Of a stretch of 64,000 nt of DNA, positions 52,792-62,116 are shown in pieces. Positions within the stretch are counted from its first letter, which is position 1; each line of letters starts with the position of its first letter. Position numbers and translations under genes: made by a program. The DNA lies in the NCBI GenBank assembly GCA_024688685.1, contig JAILDX010000032.1, positions 1-64,000 on the forward strand, given 5' to 3'. A model generated the notes under the pieces. It worked only from the letters and a program-made list of their open reading frames with translations, ran no database searches and was not told the DNA's origin. Origin of the DNA: Saccharofermentans sp. Its GTDB lineage: Bacteria; Bacillota; Clostridia; Saccharofermentanales; Saccharofermentanaceae.

Positions 52792-55020
52792 ATGCAGCCC
52801 GAAGAGAAGAAGAACAGTAAGATAGTCTTGCCTTTATGGCTCACCGACAAGTCAGTATTCCAGCAGAACGTTGCCTTCGAGATAATAGGAAAGGCACCTG
52901 CACTTGCAACTGTCACATTTGAGATAGTCAAGTACCCGACAGACGGAAGAAAGATATCAAAGCTCGACACTGATTACGGTGTCATCCTGAGCCGCGAGAC
53001 TACAACAGGCGAGCGCGGTGATTTTAAGTTTACCGTTCCTGCTTACAAGGCTTCATGTGACGCATATACATTCATCTTCAGGTGCATGTCTGAGGAACTG
53101 ACTGTAAGTGATATGAGATGCGGCGACGTATGGGTATCGCTAGGTTCCGAGTTCCTTTCAATCCCCATGAAGGAGGCAAATGCTCCTTCAGGTCCGCTGA
53201 AGCGCAAGGTAATGAGCCATCTCAGCTTCCTTAAGAAGGACAGCGATGACAGTTTCAGGTGGATCCGCGTAGGTGATACAAAGGCTCTTTCCGAAGTATC
53301 ATCATCCGCATTTGCTTTTGCATATTCTCTTGCCGGACAGATCGCTTATCCTGTCGGCGTTATCGATCTTGCGCGTAAGGATTCCACGATCCTCAACTGG
53401 ATTTCGAATGAGACGGCTGACAGTATGGTCGCCGTAAAGGATTATCTCGGGAGTATCGGACTCTATCTTGATGAGGAGCTTTATGGAAAGCTTCTTGCGG
53501 AAGATAAGAAGAGAAGCGATACGGTAAGGCTCGAGGTGGATATCGAAGAGGGTAAGAAGAGACTCGATTTCGATCTGGGCAAGGACCGTGAGCTCAAGGA
53601 CCTCAAAGGTCTCGAGAGCGATGAGGACGCTGTAAAGAATGCGGCTGCCCTTGATTTCCCTTCATCCGAGAAGAGTGCGCTCAAGGGCGCTGAGGAGGGG
53701 GACAGCGCGTTGAGAGCGAGCGCTGCAAAGATGCTCGATTTCAGCATGATACCAAGCGTGAAGCCCGTTAAGGAAGAAGAGAAGAAGGACGATCTTGACT
53801 ATATTAAGCCGATGTTCAGGATGTCCTATCTTTACAGGGATCTTCTCGATCCGCTTACAGGGGTGCCCGTCAGAGGTTTCTGCTTCTCACCCAATAAGGA
53901 GGAACTCGTCTTTGAGCGTTATGATCTCCTTCTCATGGGACTCCTTACGACACTTGCTTTTACTTTTGAACCCAAGGTCGTCTATGACGATTCGCTGATG
54001 CCCTCTATCCTTTTTGTCGGGATGCATCCTGACAATGTGGATTTTGAGAACCCTTACAGCGTTCTTGAGTTCAACGAAGTCATTCAGGCATTTATGAATA
54101 AGCTGGACATGAAGTCAGGTCTCATAAGTCTTCATGACCTGCTCCTGCCCGACAAGACGATGAGCTTTACTCTGGGACAGAGACTTGCCACGGCAGCTCT
54201 CGGAACACACTTTACTCCCAAGCTCCCGACATCCTGCCCGCAGCTTTCAGGAGTTGAGAAGACGGGTAATAAGCTCATATTGAAGTTTGATAATCTTGCA
54301 GACGGTCTGAGACTTGCTGACGGAAGAAGCGAGCTTCTGGGATTTGCTGTCTGCGGCCCTGACAGGGTATTCTATCCGGCCAGCGCAAGGATACTTCACG
54401 GTGTCCGCGTAATGGTATGGGCTGATTCGGTTGAGGATCCGGTAAGCGTAACTTACGGTTTCTCTCCCATCCCGCACGAAGCGACATTCCGCAATCTGTC
54501 TGATCTTCCGGTTTTGCCTTTCCGTTTCGACAGGAGGGCGGCGTATTATTGTCCCGATATCTCTTTCGCGTCATGCGATGATCTTGTATTTGTCGGAAAG
54601 AGAACGAAGGACAGCAAGTTTGAACAGCTTGATGTATTCCGTACGTTTAAGGGCAACGGCGTTATCTCGTCGGAGCCTCTGAACAAGACGCAGGGTGCCG
54701 CATCACTCCATATCAGGTATGAGACGGACAAGGCGCTCTACGGATTTGAGCCGGTGCTTGATTATGCTTCGCTCTTTGCTCCTCTTGAGATAAGGGGAAG
54801 GACGAAGCTGACGGTGGATGTCTTTAATCCCGAGCAGAGAAGAAAGCAGCTGGCGGTAGAAGGTTTTGGCGAATGTGAGATAAGGCAGGATCTGACATGG
54901 CAGACTCTGACTTTCAATTATAAGGGAGAAGGGTCGATATCGATATCCGAGCTTAAGTTTACGATCACGGACAGTGAGCGTAACGGCGAGATCTATTTTG
55001 ACAACATAAGGTTTATCTGA
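52792..55020 (+). CDS. Sialate-O-acetylesterase-like protein lacking the catalytic motif
   Basis: 742 aa, no signal peptide. The first 130 residues follow the layout of sialate O-acetylesterases: LPLWLTDKSVFQQNVAFEI, a beta-domain, then CGDVWVSLGSEFLSIPM. In active enzymes this last block reads GDVWxxSGQSNMxxP; here the Ser-Asn pair is missing. A charged region follows (210-330), then a second conserved part, and the C-terminal 130 residues look like a beta-sandwich ending in GEIYFDNIRF, as in carbohydrate-binding modules. Its stop overlaps the AraC start. Function unknown. Confidence 0.5.
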   Translation: MQPEEKKNSKIVLPLWLTDKSVFQQNVAFEIIGKAPALATVTFEIVKYPTDGRKISKLDTDYGVILSRETTTGERGDFKFTVPAYKASCDAYTFIFRCMSEELTVSDMRCGDVWVSLGSEFLSIPMKEANAPSGPLKRKVMSHLSFLKKDSDDSFRWIRVGDTKALSEVSSSAFAFAYSLAGQIAYPVGVIDLARKDSTILNWISNETADSMVAVKDYLGSIGLYLDEELYGKLLAEDKKRSDTVRLEVDIEEGKKRLDFDLGKDRELKDLKGLESDEDAVKNAAALDFPSSEKSALKGAEEGDSALRASAAKMLDFSMIPSVKPVKEEEKKDDLDYIKPMFRMSYLYRDLLDPLTGVPVRGFCFSPNKEELVFERYDLLLMGLLTTLAFTFEPKVVYDDSLMPSILFVGMHPDNVDFENPYSVLEFNEVIQAFMNKLDMKSGLISLHDLLLPDKTMSFTLGQRLATAALGTHFTPKLPTSCPQLSGVEKTGNKLILKFDNLADGLRLADGRSELLGFAVCGPDRVFYPASARILHGVRVMVWADSVEDPVSVTYGFSPIPHEATFRNLSDLPVLPFRFDRRAAYYCPDISFASCDDLVFVGKRTKDSKFEQLDVFRTFKGNGVISSEPLNKTQGAASLHIRYETDKALYGFEPVLDYASLFAPLEIRGRTKLTVDVFNPEQRRKQLAVEGFGECEIRQDLTWQTLTFNYKGEGSISISELKFTITDSERNGEIYFDNIRFI

Positions 55021-56027
55021 TGTTTAACGAACTGGTACCGGCGATCAAGGAAGGAATGATGAGTACATCCGGTGAGATACCGGTAGTATTTGACGGCCTT
55101 GAGCATGTGTTTGAGAAGACGACACCCTTCTCGGAATCAAGTTCACATGAGACTCACGAGCTTCTCTTCCTGAGAGACGGAGAGGCCGAAATGAAGATCG
55201 CTGGGAGGAATGTTGTCCTCATGAAAGGCGATACGATAATCATCCGTCCGCACATGAAGCACAAGATGAGGGTTACATCAAAGCAGGCGGATATACTGAG
55301 CCTGTACTTTGGCTTTACGCCTGAAGTCCAGAATAACTATGAGAACAAGGATCCCAACTTGTCCAAGATAAATCCCGACGGAACAGTAAGGTCCGGTCCG
55401 CTTTCACCTTTGCCGAGGCTTGCGCAGACATCGCTCGAGAGTTTTATGCAGTTCGCGACCGAGGGCGAGGAGAGCAGGACGAAGGATGCGTATATAAATG
55501 TTTCGGGAAGTTATAAGCAGGACGTTATCCAGGTCACAGAGAGGATAATCGAGGAGAAGAAGGATCCTGATAATTATGGCCATGAGCTGATGATGGAGCT
55601 TCTCACTGTAGAGCTCATGCTCATACTCTCCAGGTTCATCCAGAGCGAATGGGAAGAGTATCTCAGGGTTAAGAACGGAAAAGCAAAGGAGCTTGTAGAT
55701 ATAGCGAAGAAGTATATGGATGTTAATTACGACCGAGGGATAACTGTCAACGATGCGGCATCCTATGTGTTCCTGAGCCAGGGCTATTTTACGAGAGCCT
55801 TTAAGGATAATGTCGGCATAAGTCCGATGAACTATCTCATGAACGTGAGGATAGACAAGGCGTGTGAGATGCTTAAGAATCCCGATATCAAAGTGTCGGC
55901 GATCGCCACCGCGGTCGGATTCTCAAGTGCGCAGAGATTCAATGTTGCGTTTAAGAAACACAAGGGCATCACGCCGATGGATTACCGCAAGCAGGTAACC
56001 AATACTTCCGGAAGGAGCGATGATTAA
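55020..56027 (+). CDS. AraC-family regulator with N-terminal cupin
   Basis: 335 aa. Cupin sensor in residues 20-110 ([33 protein letters not shown]), linker, then two HTH motifs at about 225-325: [26 protein letters not shown] and [25 protein letters not shown]. Such regulators often sense sugars. Coupled by a 1-nt overlap to the esterase-like gene and by 8 nt to folE, so it probably answers a signal tied to the former. Confidence 0.9.
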   Translation: MFNELVPAIKEGMMSTSGEIPVVFDGLEHVFEKTTPFSESSSHETHELLFLRDGEAEMKIAGRNVVLMKGDTIIIRPHMKHKMRVTSKQADILSLYFGFTPEVQNNYENKDPNLSKINPDGTVRSGPLSPLPRLAQTSLESFMQFATEGEESRTKDAYINVSGSYKQDVIQVTERIIEEKKDPDNYGHELMMELLTVELMLILSRFIQSEWEEYLRVKNGKAKELVDIAKKYMDVNYDRGITVNDAASYVFLSQGYFTRAFKDNVGISPMNYLMNVRIDKACEMLKNPDIKVSAIATAVGFSSAQRFNVAFKKHKGITPMDYRKQVTNTSGRSDD

Positions 56028-56667
56028 GAAGATGATCAGAAAGAGCAACTACGATTACAGAAATGATCCAGATCTGCCTGTTGAGAGCAGAGAGAATATG
56101 GATCTTCCCAAGATAGAAGAGGCAGTCGGCATGATCCTTGAAGCTATCGGTGAGGATACTTCAAGGGAAGGTCTTGCCGAGACACCCAAGAGAGTTGCCA
56201 GGATGTATGCCGAGATCTTCTCGGGACTTCACAGGGATATCGAGAAGGATGTAAAGGTATTCAATGAGCCCGGCAATGACGAGATGATCCTTATCGGAGA
56301 CATACCGTTCTACTCAATGTGCGAGCATCATCTTCTGCCGTTCCACGGAAAGGCGCATGTCGTTTATATTCCCAGAGACGGAAAGATCCTCGGCCTTTCC
56401 AAGGTCGCAAGGATCGTTGATACATTATCCCGCAAGCCTCAGGTTCAGGAGCGTCTGACATCAGAGATCGCCGACCAGATAATAAAGGTCGTCGATGCAA
56501 GAGCCGTATGCGTGGTCATCGAGGCAGAGCATCTCTGTATGACGATGAGGGGTATCAGAAAACCGGGATCTAAGACAGTTACGTCTGCCATGAGAGGAGG
56601 CTGCCGTACAGACCTTCGTACACGTAACGAAGCACTCGCACTCATCAACAGGCAGCGTGGTGTCTGA
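56020..56667 (+). CDS. folE: GTP cyclohydrolase I
   Basis: 215 aa. Converts GTP to dihydroneopterin triphosphate, the first step of folate synthesis. Motifs: [40 protein letters not shown] with zinc Cys and His, and [14 protein letters not shown] with the second zinc cysteine. GGAG is only 2 nt before ATG 56020, so ATG 56032 is an alternative start. First of four fol genes. Confidence 0.96.
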   Translation: MIKKMIRKSNYDYRNDPDLPVESRENMDLPKIEEAVGMILEAIGEDTSREGLAETPKRVARMYAEIFSGLHRDIEKDVKVFNEPGNDEMILIGDIPFYSMCEHHLLPFHGKAHVVYIPRDGKILGLSKVARIVDTLSRKPQVQERLTSEIADQIIKVVDARAVCVVIEAEHLCMTMRGIRKPGSKTVTSAMRGGCRTDLRTRNEALALINRQRGV

Positions 56668-57479
56668 TGCTTAAGAGTTATAAGAGAGATATCAACAACA
56701 AGACGCTCATAATGGGCATACTCAACTGTACTCCGGATTCTTTCTCGGACGGAGGCAGATATGATTCGATCTACCGCCAGATGAACAAGGCGAGAGAACT
56801 CAGGACTGAAGGTGCGGATATCATTGATATCGGCGGTGAGTCCACAAGACCAGGATACACACCGGTCTCTGCGGAACAGGAACTGGCGAGGATACTCCCT
56901 ATCGTCAGGATACTGGCCGAGCAGAACATCTATGTCTCGGTCGATACCACAAAGCCTGAAGTAGCTGCCAAGTGTGCCGAAGCGGGATGCAGTCTGATAA
57001 ACGATATCGGAGGAGATCTGAAGAACTCGGGCATGGCTGATATCGCAGCTGCTAACGGAACGGGCCTTGTCATTATGTTCAACGCACGCAACGGTGAGTC
57101 TGATGAGGATATCCTGGTACGTGCGAAGAAGGAACTCAGCGCGAATATCGAATTTGCGCTTTCCAAGGGTATTCCTGAGGAGAAGATAATCGTTGATCCG
57201 GGAGTCGGTTTCGGAACGACGAGAGAGGAAGATATTGCGCTCATTAAGAACATAGACATGTTTTCTTTTGACGGTAAGTTTGCGACACTGTGTGCAGTCT
57301 CGCGCAAGAGGATCATAAGACAGCTTTACGACTGGGGAGATGATCTTGACCTGGCTGACGACGCATCTGATTCGGTTGCAATGTACAGCGTCTCAAGAGG
57401 CTGTTCTGTCATAAGGACTCACAGAGCAGACAGACTGAGACTCAAGCTCGATATCTACGACGCATTATTATCGGAGTAA
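56667..57479 (+). CDS. folP: Dihydropteroate synthase
   Basis: 270 aa TIM barrel joining hydroxymethyl-dihydropterin pyrophosphate and p-aminobenzoate; the sulfonamide target. MGILNCTPDSFSDGG, DIGGESTRPGYTPV and DPGVGFGTTREED are the family loops. Start codon overlaps the folE stop by one base. Confidence 0.96.
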   Translation: MLKSYKRDINNKTLIMGILNCTPDSFSDGGRYDSIYRQMNKARELRTEGADIIDIGGESTRPGYTPVSAEQELARILPIVRILAEQNIYVSVDTTKPEVAAKCAEAGCSLINDIGGDLKNSGMADIAAANGTGLVIMFNARNGESDEDILVRAKKELSANIEFALSKGIPEEKIIVDPGVGFGTTREEDIALIKNIDMFSFDGKFATLCAVSRKRIIRQLYDWGDDLDLADDASDSVAMYSVSRGCSVIRTHRADRLRLKLDIYDALLSE

Positions 57480-57483
57480 CAGC

Positions 57484-57846
57484 ATGGATACGATAACACT
57501 TAGAAGTATGGAGTTCTTTGGCCACACCGGATGCCTTCCCGAGGAGAAGGAGAACGGACAGCGTTTTGTTGTAAGTGTCGTGATGCTTTTCGATGAGATC
57601 AGGGGGAAGGTAACTGACAAGCTTGAAGATACCTGCGATTATTCCAAAGTGTTCGACAAGGTTAAGGAGACTGTCGAGAACGACAGAAGCGATCTTATTG
57701 AGCATCTGGCATATAAGATAGCGGGTGTTGTCCTTGATATAGCATCCGGGTCCAAGTGTGTTGTTGTCACGGTGTCAAAGCCGGACTGCCCGATCGAAGG
57801 CAAGTTTGAGACGATGGAGGTATCGGTTACCCGTGAAAGGGAATGA
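57484..57846 (+). CDS. folB: Dihydroneopterin aldolase
   Basis: 120 aa, cleaving dihydroneopterin to hydroxymethyl-dihydropterin and glycolaldehyde. Tunnel-fold motif MEFFGHTGCLPEEKENGQRF, DTCDYSKVFDKV and VSKPDCPIEGKFETMEV are clear. Four nt after folP; overlaps folK by 14 nt. Confidence 0.95.
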   Translation: MDTITLRSMEFFGHTGCLPEEKENGQRFVVSVVMLFDEIRGKVTDKLEDTCDYSKVFDKVKETVENDRSDLIEHLAYKIAGVVLDIASGSKCVVVTVSKPDCPIEGKFETMEVSVTRERE

Positions 57847-58309
57847 TCCTCAGAGAGTCCTGCTAAGCATTGGCAGTAATATTGGCGACAGGCAGAAGAA
57901 CATCGAAGATGCTGTGGGAATGATAAAGGAGATCGACGGTGTCTCGGATATCAGGCTGTCAGGTCTTTATGAGACGGAACCTGTCGGCTACGAAGATCAG
58001 GATTATTTCTTAAATATCTGCCTGATGTGTGATTATACGGGTGATCCGCACATGCTTCTCGATGCGGTTCATAGCGTGGAGAACAGGCTCAAAAGGAAAC
58101 GTACGGTAAGGTGGGGGCCAAGGACCATCGATATCGATATAATACTCTTTGGCGAGACGGTGCTGGACGATGAGGACCTTCAGATCCCTCACCCCAGGTA
58201 CACCGAGAGGGCTTTTGTCCTTATCCCGATGTCAGATCTGATGGATACCGGTATCGATATTCCGAAGGATAAGAGCGTCAAACAGGTTCCATGGGCATTT
58301 GAAGTTTAG
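57833..58309 (+). CDS. folK: 2-amino-4-hydroxy-6-hydroxymethyldihydropteridine pyrophosphokinase
   Basis: 158 aa when started at GTG 57833 (GGAGG 12 nt upstream), in line with the family. Transfers pyrophosphate from ATP to hydroxymethyl-dihydropterin. LLSIGSNIGDRQKNIEDAV starts the domain; YETEPVGYEDQDYFLNI and RWGPRTIDIDIILFG plus IPHPRYTERAFVL are the substrate and Mg loops. Ends the fol set; no folC or dhfr gene is seen nearby. Confidence 0.94.
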   Translation: MKGNDPQRVLLSIGSNIGDRQKNIEDAVGMIKEIDGVSDIRLSGLYETEPVGYEDQDYFLNICLMCDYTGDPHMLLDAVHSVENRLKRKRTVRWGPRTIDIDIILFGETVLDDEDLQIPHPRYTERAFVLIPMSDLMDTGIDIPKDKSVKQVPWAFEV

Positions 58310-58357
58310 CCCGGGATTATCTATAATAGAATTTCAAACCTTTAGTTGGAGGTCAAG

Positions 58358-58774
58358 ATGTCTGAGAATGTGAATGCCGGCGGCAACGGCGGAAAAAAGA
58401 ACGGAAATAACAATAATTACCGCGGAAAGCGCAGGAATAATTATAACGGCCGCAAGAATTACGACAAGAAGCGTAAGAATAATGACGGCAAGCCTTCAAA
58501 CGACGGTGAGGGCGGCAATAAGGAACAGAAAAAAGATTATAATAACAGAGACAACAGAGATAACAGGGACAACAGTAACAGAGAGAATAACAGGGGCGGC
58601 GGTCAGAAGAAGTACAGGAATGACCGTGACAAGAACAAACCCTGGAAGAATTCTCCTTCAAAGCCCCAGGTAAAGGCGGAGGAGACACTCGAAGATATCA
58701 AGAGCGATAACGCACGTATCACAAAGGAGATCTATCTCGAGATCGCCGATATAAAGAATATCAAGATCGGATGA
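58358..58774 (+). CDS. Basic Asn/Lys/Arg-rich low-complexity protein
   Basis: 138 aa from ATG 58358 with GGAGG 4-5 nt upstream. Residues 1-110 are built from Asn, Lys, Arg, Gly and Asp in short repeats (RDNRDNRDN, NYRGKRRNNYNGRKNY), predicted disordered and strongly basic; the last 28 residues could form a helix (LEDIKSDNARITKEIYLEIADI). Such composition suggests nucleic-acid binding. A TATAAT-like box at 58320-58330 gives it its own promoter. It is the gene before tmk; no known homologue is recognised. Confidence 0.65.
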   Translation: MSENVNAGGNGGKKNGNNNNYRGKRRNNYNGRKNYDKKRKNNDGKPSNDGEGGNKEQKKDYNNRDNRDNRDNSNRENNRGGGQKKYRNDRDKNKPWKNSPSKPQVKAEETLEDIKSDNARITKEIYLEIADIKNIKIG

Positions 58775-58784
58775 ACAGCGCGTT

Positions 58785-59426
58785 ATGGCAGAGTTACTGA
58801 GTAAAGGACTGTTCATCACATTCGAAGGCATAGACGGATGCGGCAAGAGCACACAGATGCTTAAGCTCTCCGAGTATTTTAACAGCAAATATATTCCCTA
58901 TATGATCCTCAGAGAACCCGGCGGAACGGTTGTCGGAGAGAAGATTAGAGAGGTCCTGCTTGATAAGAAGAATGACGGTATGGATCCCATATGTGAGCTT
59001 CTGCTCTTTGAGGCAGCGCGTGCACAGATAGTGAGCGAAGTTATAAGGCCGTCTCTGGACAGCGGAATGACTGTCCTATGCGACAGATTCTTTGATTCGA
59101 CTTATGCTTATCAGGGATTCGCAAGAGGTCTTGGAAGCGGAACTGTTGAGATGCTCAATAAGACGGCGACGTCAGGTCTCAAGCCTGATATTACTTTCCT
59201 GTTTGATCTTGATCCGGTTGCTGCATTCGAGAGACGCGGCATCAGGGGAGAAGCGGAAGACAGGATGGAGGCTCTGGGACTTAAGTTCCAGGAGGATGTA
59301 AGGGCAGGATATCTCGATCTTGCGTCAAAGGAATCAGACAGAGTCAAGCTTATTGATGCTTCAAGGTCTCCGGAGGAGATCTTTGAGGATGTTGTCAGGA
59401 TAGTGGATGAGAAGGTAAATAAGTGA
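58785..59426 (+). CDS. tmk: Thymidylate kinase
   Basis: 213 aa P-loop kinase phosphorylating dTMP to dTDP. P-loop FEGIDGCGKSTQM, DR(F/Y) motif CDRFFDSTYAYQG, and LID-region FERRGIRGEAEDRME. Starts 10 nt after the Asn-rich gene and overlaps holB by 4 nt, the Firmicutes tmk-holB arrangement. Confidence 0.96.
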   Translation: MAELLSKGLFITFEGIDGCGKSTQMLKLSEYFNSKYIPYMILREPGGTVVGEKIREVLLDKKNDGMDPICELLLFEAARAQIVSEVIRPSLDSGMTVLCDRFFDSTYAYQGFARGLGSGTVEMLNKTATSGLKPDITFLFDLDPVAAFERRGIRGEAEDRMEALGLKFQEDVRAGYLDLASKESDRVKLIDASRSPEEIFEDVVRIVDEKVNK

Positions 59427-60433
59427 GTTTCGACAGGATAGTAGGACAGCAGAGCCTCAAGAAGAGGATGGGTAAGGAGATAATGGCCCGCAGGGGCAGT
59501 ACTTATATTGTCTCCGGTGCATCAGGATGCGGTAAGACTCTTATTGCAGGTGAGCTCGCGGCCGGATTTCTCTGTAAAGATCCTTCTGAGAACGGTGCCT
59601 GCGGGAAGTGCGACTGCTGCAGGTATCTTGAGAACGAGACAAACCCCGATCTTCTGAGAGTCGGTCTCGGGAAGAATGAGACAATAATCCCCGTTGACAG
59701 GATAAGGGAGAAGGTTGTTGCTGATTACGACATGACGCCTTCTGTCTCTCCCGTAAGAGTAAATATCATTGACGGCGATCATCTGGGAATCGAATCCCAG
59801 AATGCGCTCCTCAAGTCAATAGAGGAACCGCCCGCTGACGTTATATTCATCTTTGAGGTAACAAATACGGAGACGCTGCTTCCGACAATACTTTCGAGAG
59901 CGGTTGAATACAAGGTGGCTTCCTATTCTTCTGATGAGGTCAAGGAGATCGTTAAGGCAACGTGTGAGAACGTTCCTGAGGATGAGCTTGGTCTGCTCGC
60001 CGATTTCGCCGACGGCATACCCGGACGGGCTATAAGGATAGCGACAGATGAATCATTCATCAATCTCAAGGATGACATAGTTGACATGATGCTCGGAATG
60101 CCCGGAAGGAGTATTACTGATGCGATAAGAAATGCTGATGAGATCTTCGGGGAATACAAGGACAGATATCTGGAGCCTGTTACGCTGATGCTCTGGATCA
60201 TTGGCGATCTCATGCGTCTTGAGTCTGATATAGACTGCGAGTCGATCAGGTTCACTAAGGACAGGATCAGGCTCGAGAAGTTTATTGTGTCTCACAAGAA
60301 CATCGGTATCAAGGAGTTCGGAAGAGTCATCGAAGCGATCAACGGCTTTATCGCGGACCGCAAGGTCAATATCAATTATGAGGGAAGTGTTACCGCAATG
60401 ACTCTCAGGATATATAAGGAGTTCAATAAATGA
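59423..60433 (+). CDS. holB: DNA polymerase III delta' subunit
   Basis: 336 aa clamp-loader subunit. GTG start overlapping tmk stop. P-loop-like SGASGCGKTLIAGELA, zinc module CGKCDCCR, and the SRC-like region PTILSRAVEYK identify the AAA+ clamp-loader family. Identity as delta' rather than gamma/tau follows from size and context with tmk and ricT. Confidence 0.92.
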   Translation: MSFDRIVGQQSLKKRMGKEIMARRGSTYIVSGASGCGKTLIAGELAAGFLCKDPSENGACGKCDCCRYLENETNPDLLRVGLGKNETIIPVDRIREKVVADYDMTPSVSPVRVNIIDGDHLGIESQNALLKSIEEPPADVIFIFEVTNTETLLPTILSRAVEYKVASYSSDEVKEIVKATCENVPEDELGLLADFADGIPGRAIRIATDESFINLKDDIVDMMLGMPGRSITDAIRNADEIFGEYKDRYLEPVTLMLWIIGDLMRLESDIDCESIRFTKDRIRLEKFIVSHKNIGIKEFGRVIEAINGFIADRKVNINYEGSVTAMTLRIYKEFNK

Positions 60434-61317
60434 TGAAGGTAGTAAATTGCCGTTTCAGGGAAGCGGGTAAAGTATACAGATACAGATGCGATAATTTCAA
60501 TCTTGCCATCGGTGACAAGGTTATGGTCAATACCAATCTTGGAATAGACATGGCACACGTTATTGAAACTCCCTATGTGGTTCCTGACGAGAAGGATGGT
60601 ACAGGCCTTGAATCGATCATCAGGAAAGCTACTCCGCAGGAGGAGAAGATATATGAAGAGAAGCTCGTAAAGGAGCAGGAGGCATTTGTAAAGTGTAAGG
60701 AGTTCATCGATGAGCTCGGACTTGAAATGAACCTGTGTGATACGGTATATGCTTTCGACGGCAAGAAGGTCATCTTCTATTTTACGGCTGACAACAGAGT
60801 CGATTTCAGAGAACTTGTCAAGGCTCTCGCTGCAACATTCAGAGTAAGGATCGAGCTGAGACAGATAGGCTCCAGAGACGAAGCAAAGCTCGTCGGAGGC
60901 ATCGGAATCTGCGGAAGGGAGATGTGCTGCTGTACGTTCCTTAATCACTTTGCTCCGGTAACTCTCCGCATGGCAAGGGATCAGGGACTTGCGCTTAACC
61001 CCAGCAAGCTGAACGGTGCATGCGGAAGACTTATGTGCTGTCTTCAGTTCGAGAAGGATGTTTACGAGGATTCGCTTAAGCGCCTTCCCAAGGTAGGCAA
61101 GAGGATAAGGACTCCGTTAGGCGTCGGAATCGTAAGCGATGTTGCTCTCGTATCTGAAGAGATCTCCGTCAAGTTCTCCAACGAGGAATCAACAGAGATA
61201 GGAAAGTATAAGTGGGAAGAACTGGCACCTCTCAACCCTGAGTATTCAGAGAGACCATGCGATAAGTGTCCCAACAAAAATCCTGACAAGAACCCAAACA
61301 AGCGCGATGAAGAGTGA
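60430..61317 (+). CDS. ricT: RicT/YaaT PSP1-domain protein
   Basis: 295 aa. PSP1 domain with GGIGICGREMCCCTFL and NGACGRLMCCLQFE, the conserved cysteines that hold Fe-S clusters in the Bacillus RicA-RicF-RicT complex. That complex aids RNase Y mRNA processing, biofilm and sporulation. Two start codons overlap the holB stop (60430, 60433). yabA, which usually follows in Bacillus, is absent. Confidence 0.93.
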   Translation: MMKVVNCRFREAGKVYRYRCDNFNLAIGDKVMVNTNLGIDMAHVIETPYVVPDEKDGTGLESIIRKATPQEEKIYEEKLVKEQEAFVKCKEFIDELGLEMNLCDTVYAFDGKKVIFYFTADNRVDFRELVKALAATFRVRIELRQIGSRDEAKLVGGIGICGREMCCCTFLNHFAPVTLRMARDQGLALNPSKLNGACGRLMCCLQFEKDVYEDSLKRLPKVGKRIRTPLGVGIVSDVALVSEEISVKFSNEESTEIGKYKWEELAPLNPEYSERPCDKCPNKNPDKNPNKRDEE

Positions 61318-62116
61318 TGGAAATGAACTGACTCTCGATAATATCGGGAGGCGGGATTTTGTTCTCTACCAGCAGAAAAAAGGCTTCAGACTTGGAACTG
61401 ACAGCGTGCTTCTCGCATGGTTCGCTTCTTCCATGGTAAGGAAGGATAAAGAAGGCAATTACCGTAAGGCATCTTTTCTCGAACTCGGCTCAGGGAACGG
61501 CGGGAGTTCTCTCTGCGTTGCGGCAAGGCTCCCCCAGAGTGAGATAGACTGTCTCGAGATAATGAGATCATCCTATAATGTCTTACTTAAGAACATAGAT
61601 GTCAATAGTGTCGGCGACCGTATGCACGGCTATTGCTGTGACATCAGGGATCTGCCTGATGAGGTGAAACAGAAGCAGTACGATGTCGTTTTTACGAACC
61701 CGCCTTTCTTTACGTCCGCAACAGGTGTTCCTACTGATGCGTCACTCTCTTCAGGGGAGAAACTGGCAGGCAGGTTTGAGGAGAACGGCGGACTTGAAGA
61801 TTTTATCAGGTGTGCAAAGTCACGTGTTATTCCGTCTTCGGGACATATTGTAATGATAATGAAGGCGAACAGGCTCACTGAAGTGATGAGCCTTATGGAG
61901 AAGTACAGGATAACTCCGGTCAGGATTCTCTCGATCCATCCTCTCGCTGACAGGGAGGCATCATCTGTCATCATTGCAGGCAAGGTTGGTGCAGCAGGCC
62001 ATCATCTTAAGGTATTGCCACCCCTGATACTAAATGAGAATATAGATGGTGACATAAAACTCACGTCGCGTGCCGTGGAGATATACGAAGGAGAACATAA
62101 GGATTGCTTTATCTAG
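61307..62116 (+). CDS. tRNA1(Val) (adenine-37-N6)-methyltransferase-like protein
   Basis: 269 aa SAM-dependent MTase of the TrmN6/YabB group. QKKGFRLGTDSVLLAWF leads into motif I LELGSGNGGSSL, and the amino-MTase motif NPPFF sits in YDVVFTNPPFF. YabB occupies the same place in the Bacillus cluster. The modified tRNA base is assumed from the family. Overlaps ricT by 11 nt and rsmI by 13 nt. Confidence 0.88.
   Translation: MKSDGNELTLDNIGRRDFVLYQQKKGFRLGTDSVLLAWFASSMVRKDKEGNYRKASFLELGSGNGGSSLCVAARLPQSEIDCLEIMRSSYNVLLKNIDVNSVGDRMHGYCCDIRDLPDEVKQKQYDVVFTNPPFFTSATGVPTDASLSSGEKLAGRFEENGGLEDFIRCAKSRVIPSSGHIVMIMKANRLTEVMSLMEKYRITPVRILSIHPLADREASSVIIAGKVGAAGHHLKVLPPLILNENIDGDIKLTSRAVEIYEGEHKDCFI

Noticed and set aside
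58353..58688. Cys/Arg-rich minus-strand frame of 111 aa
   Set aside because: Antisense of the Asn/Lys-rich gene; unusual composition is a codon artefact.
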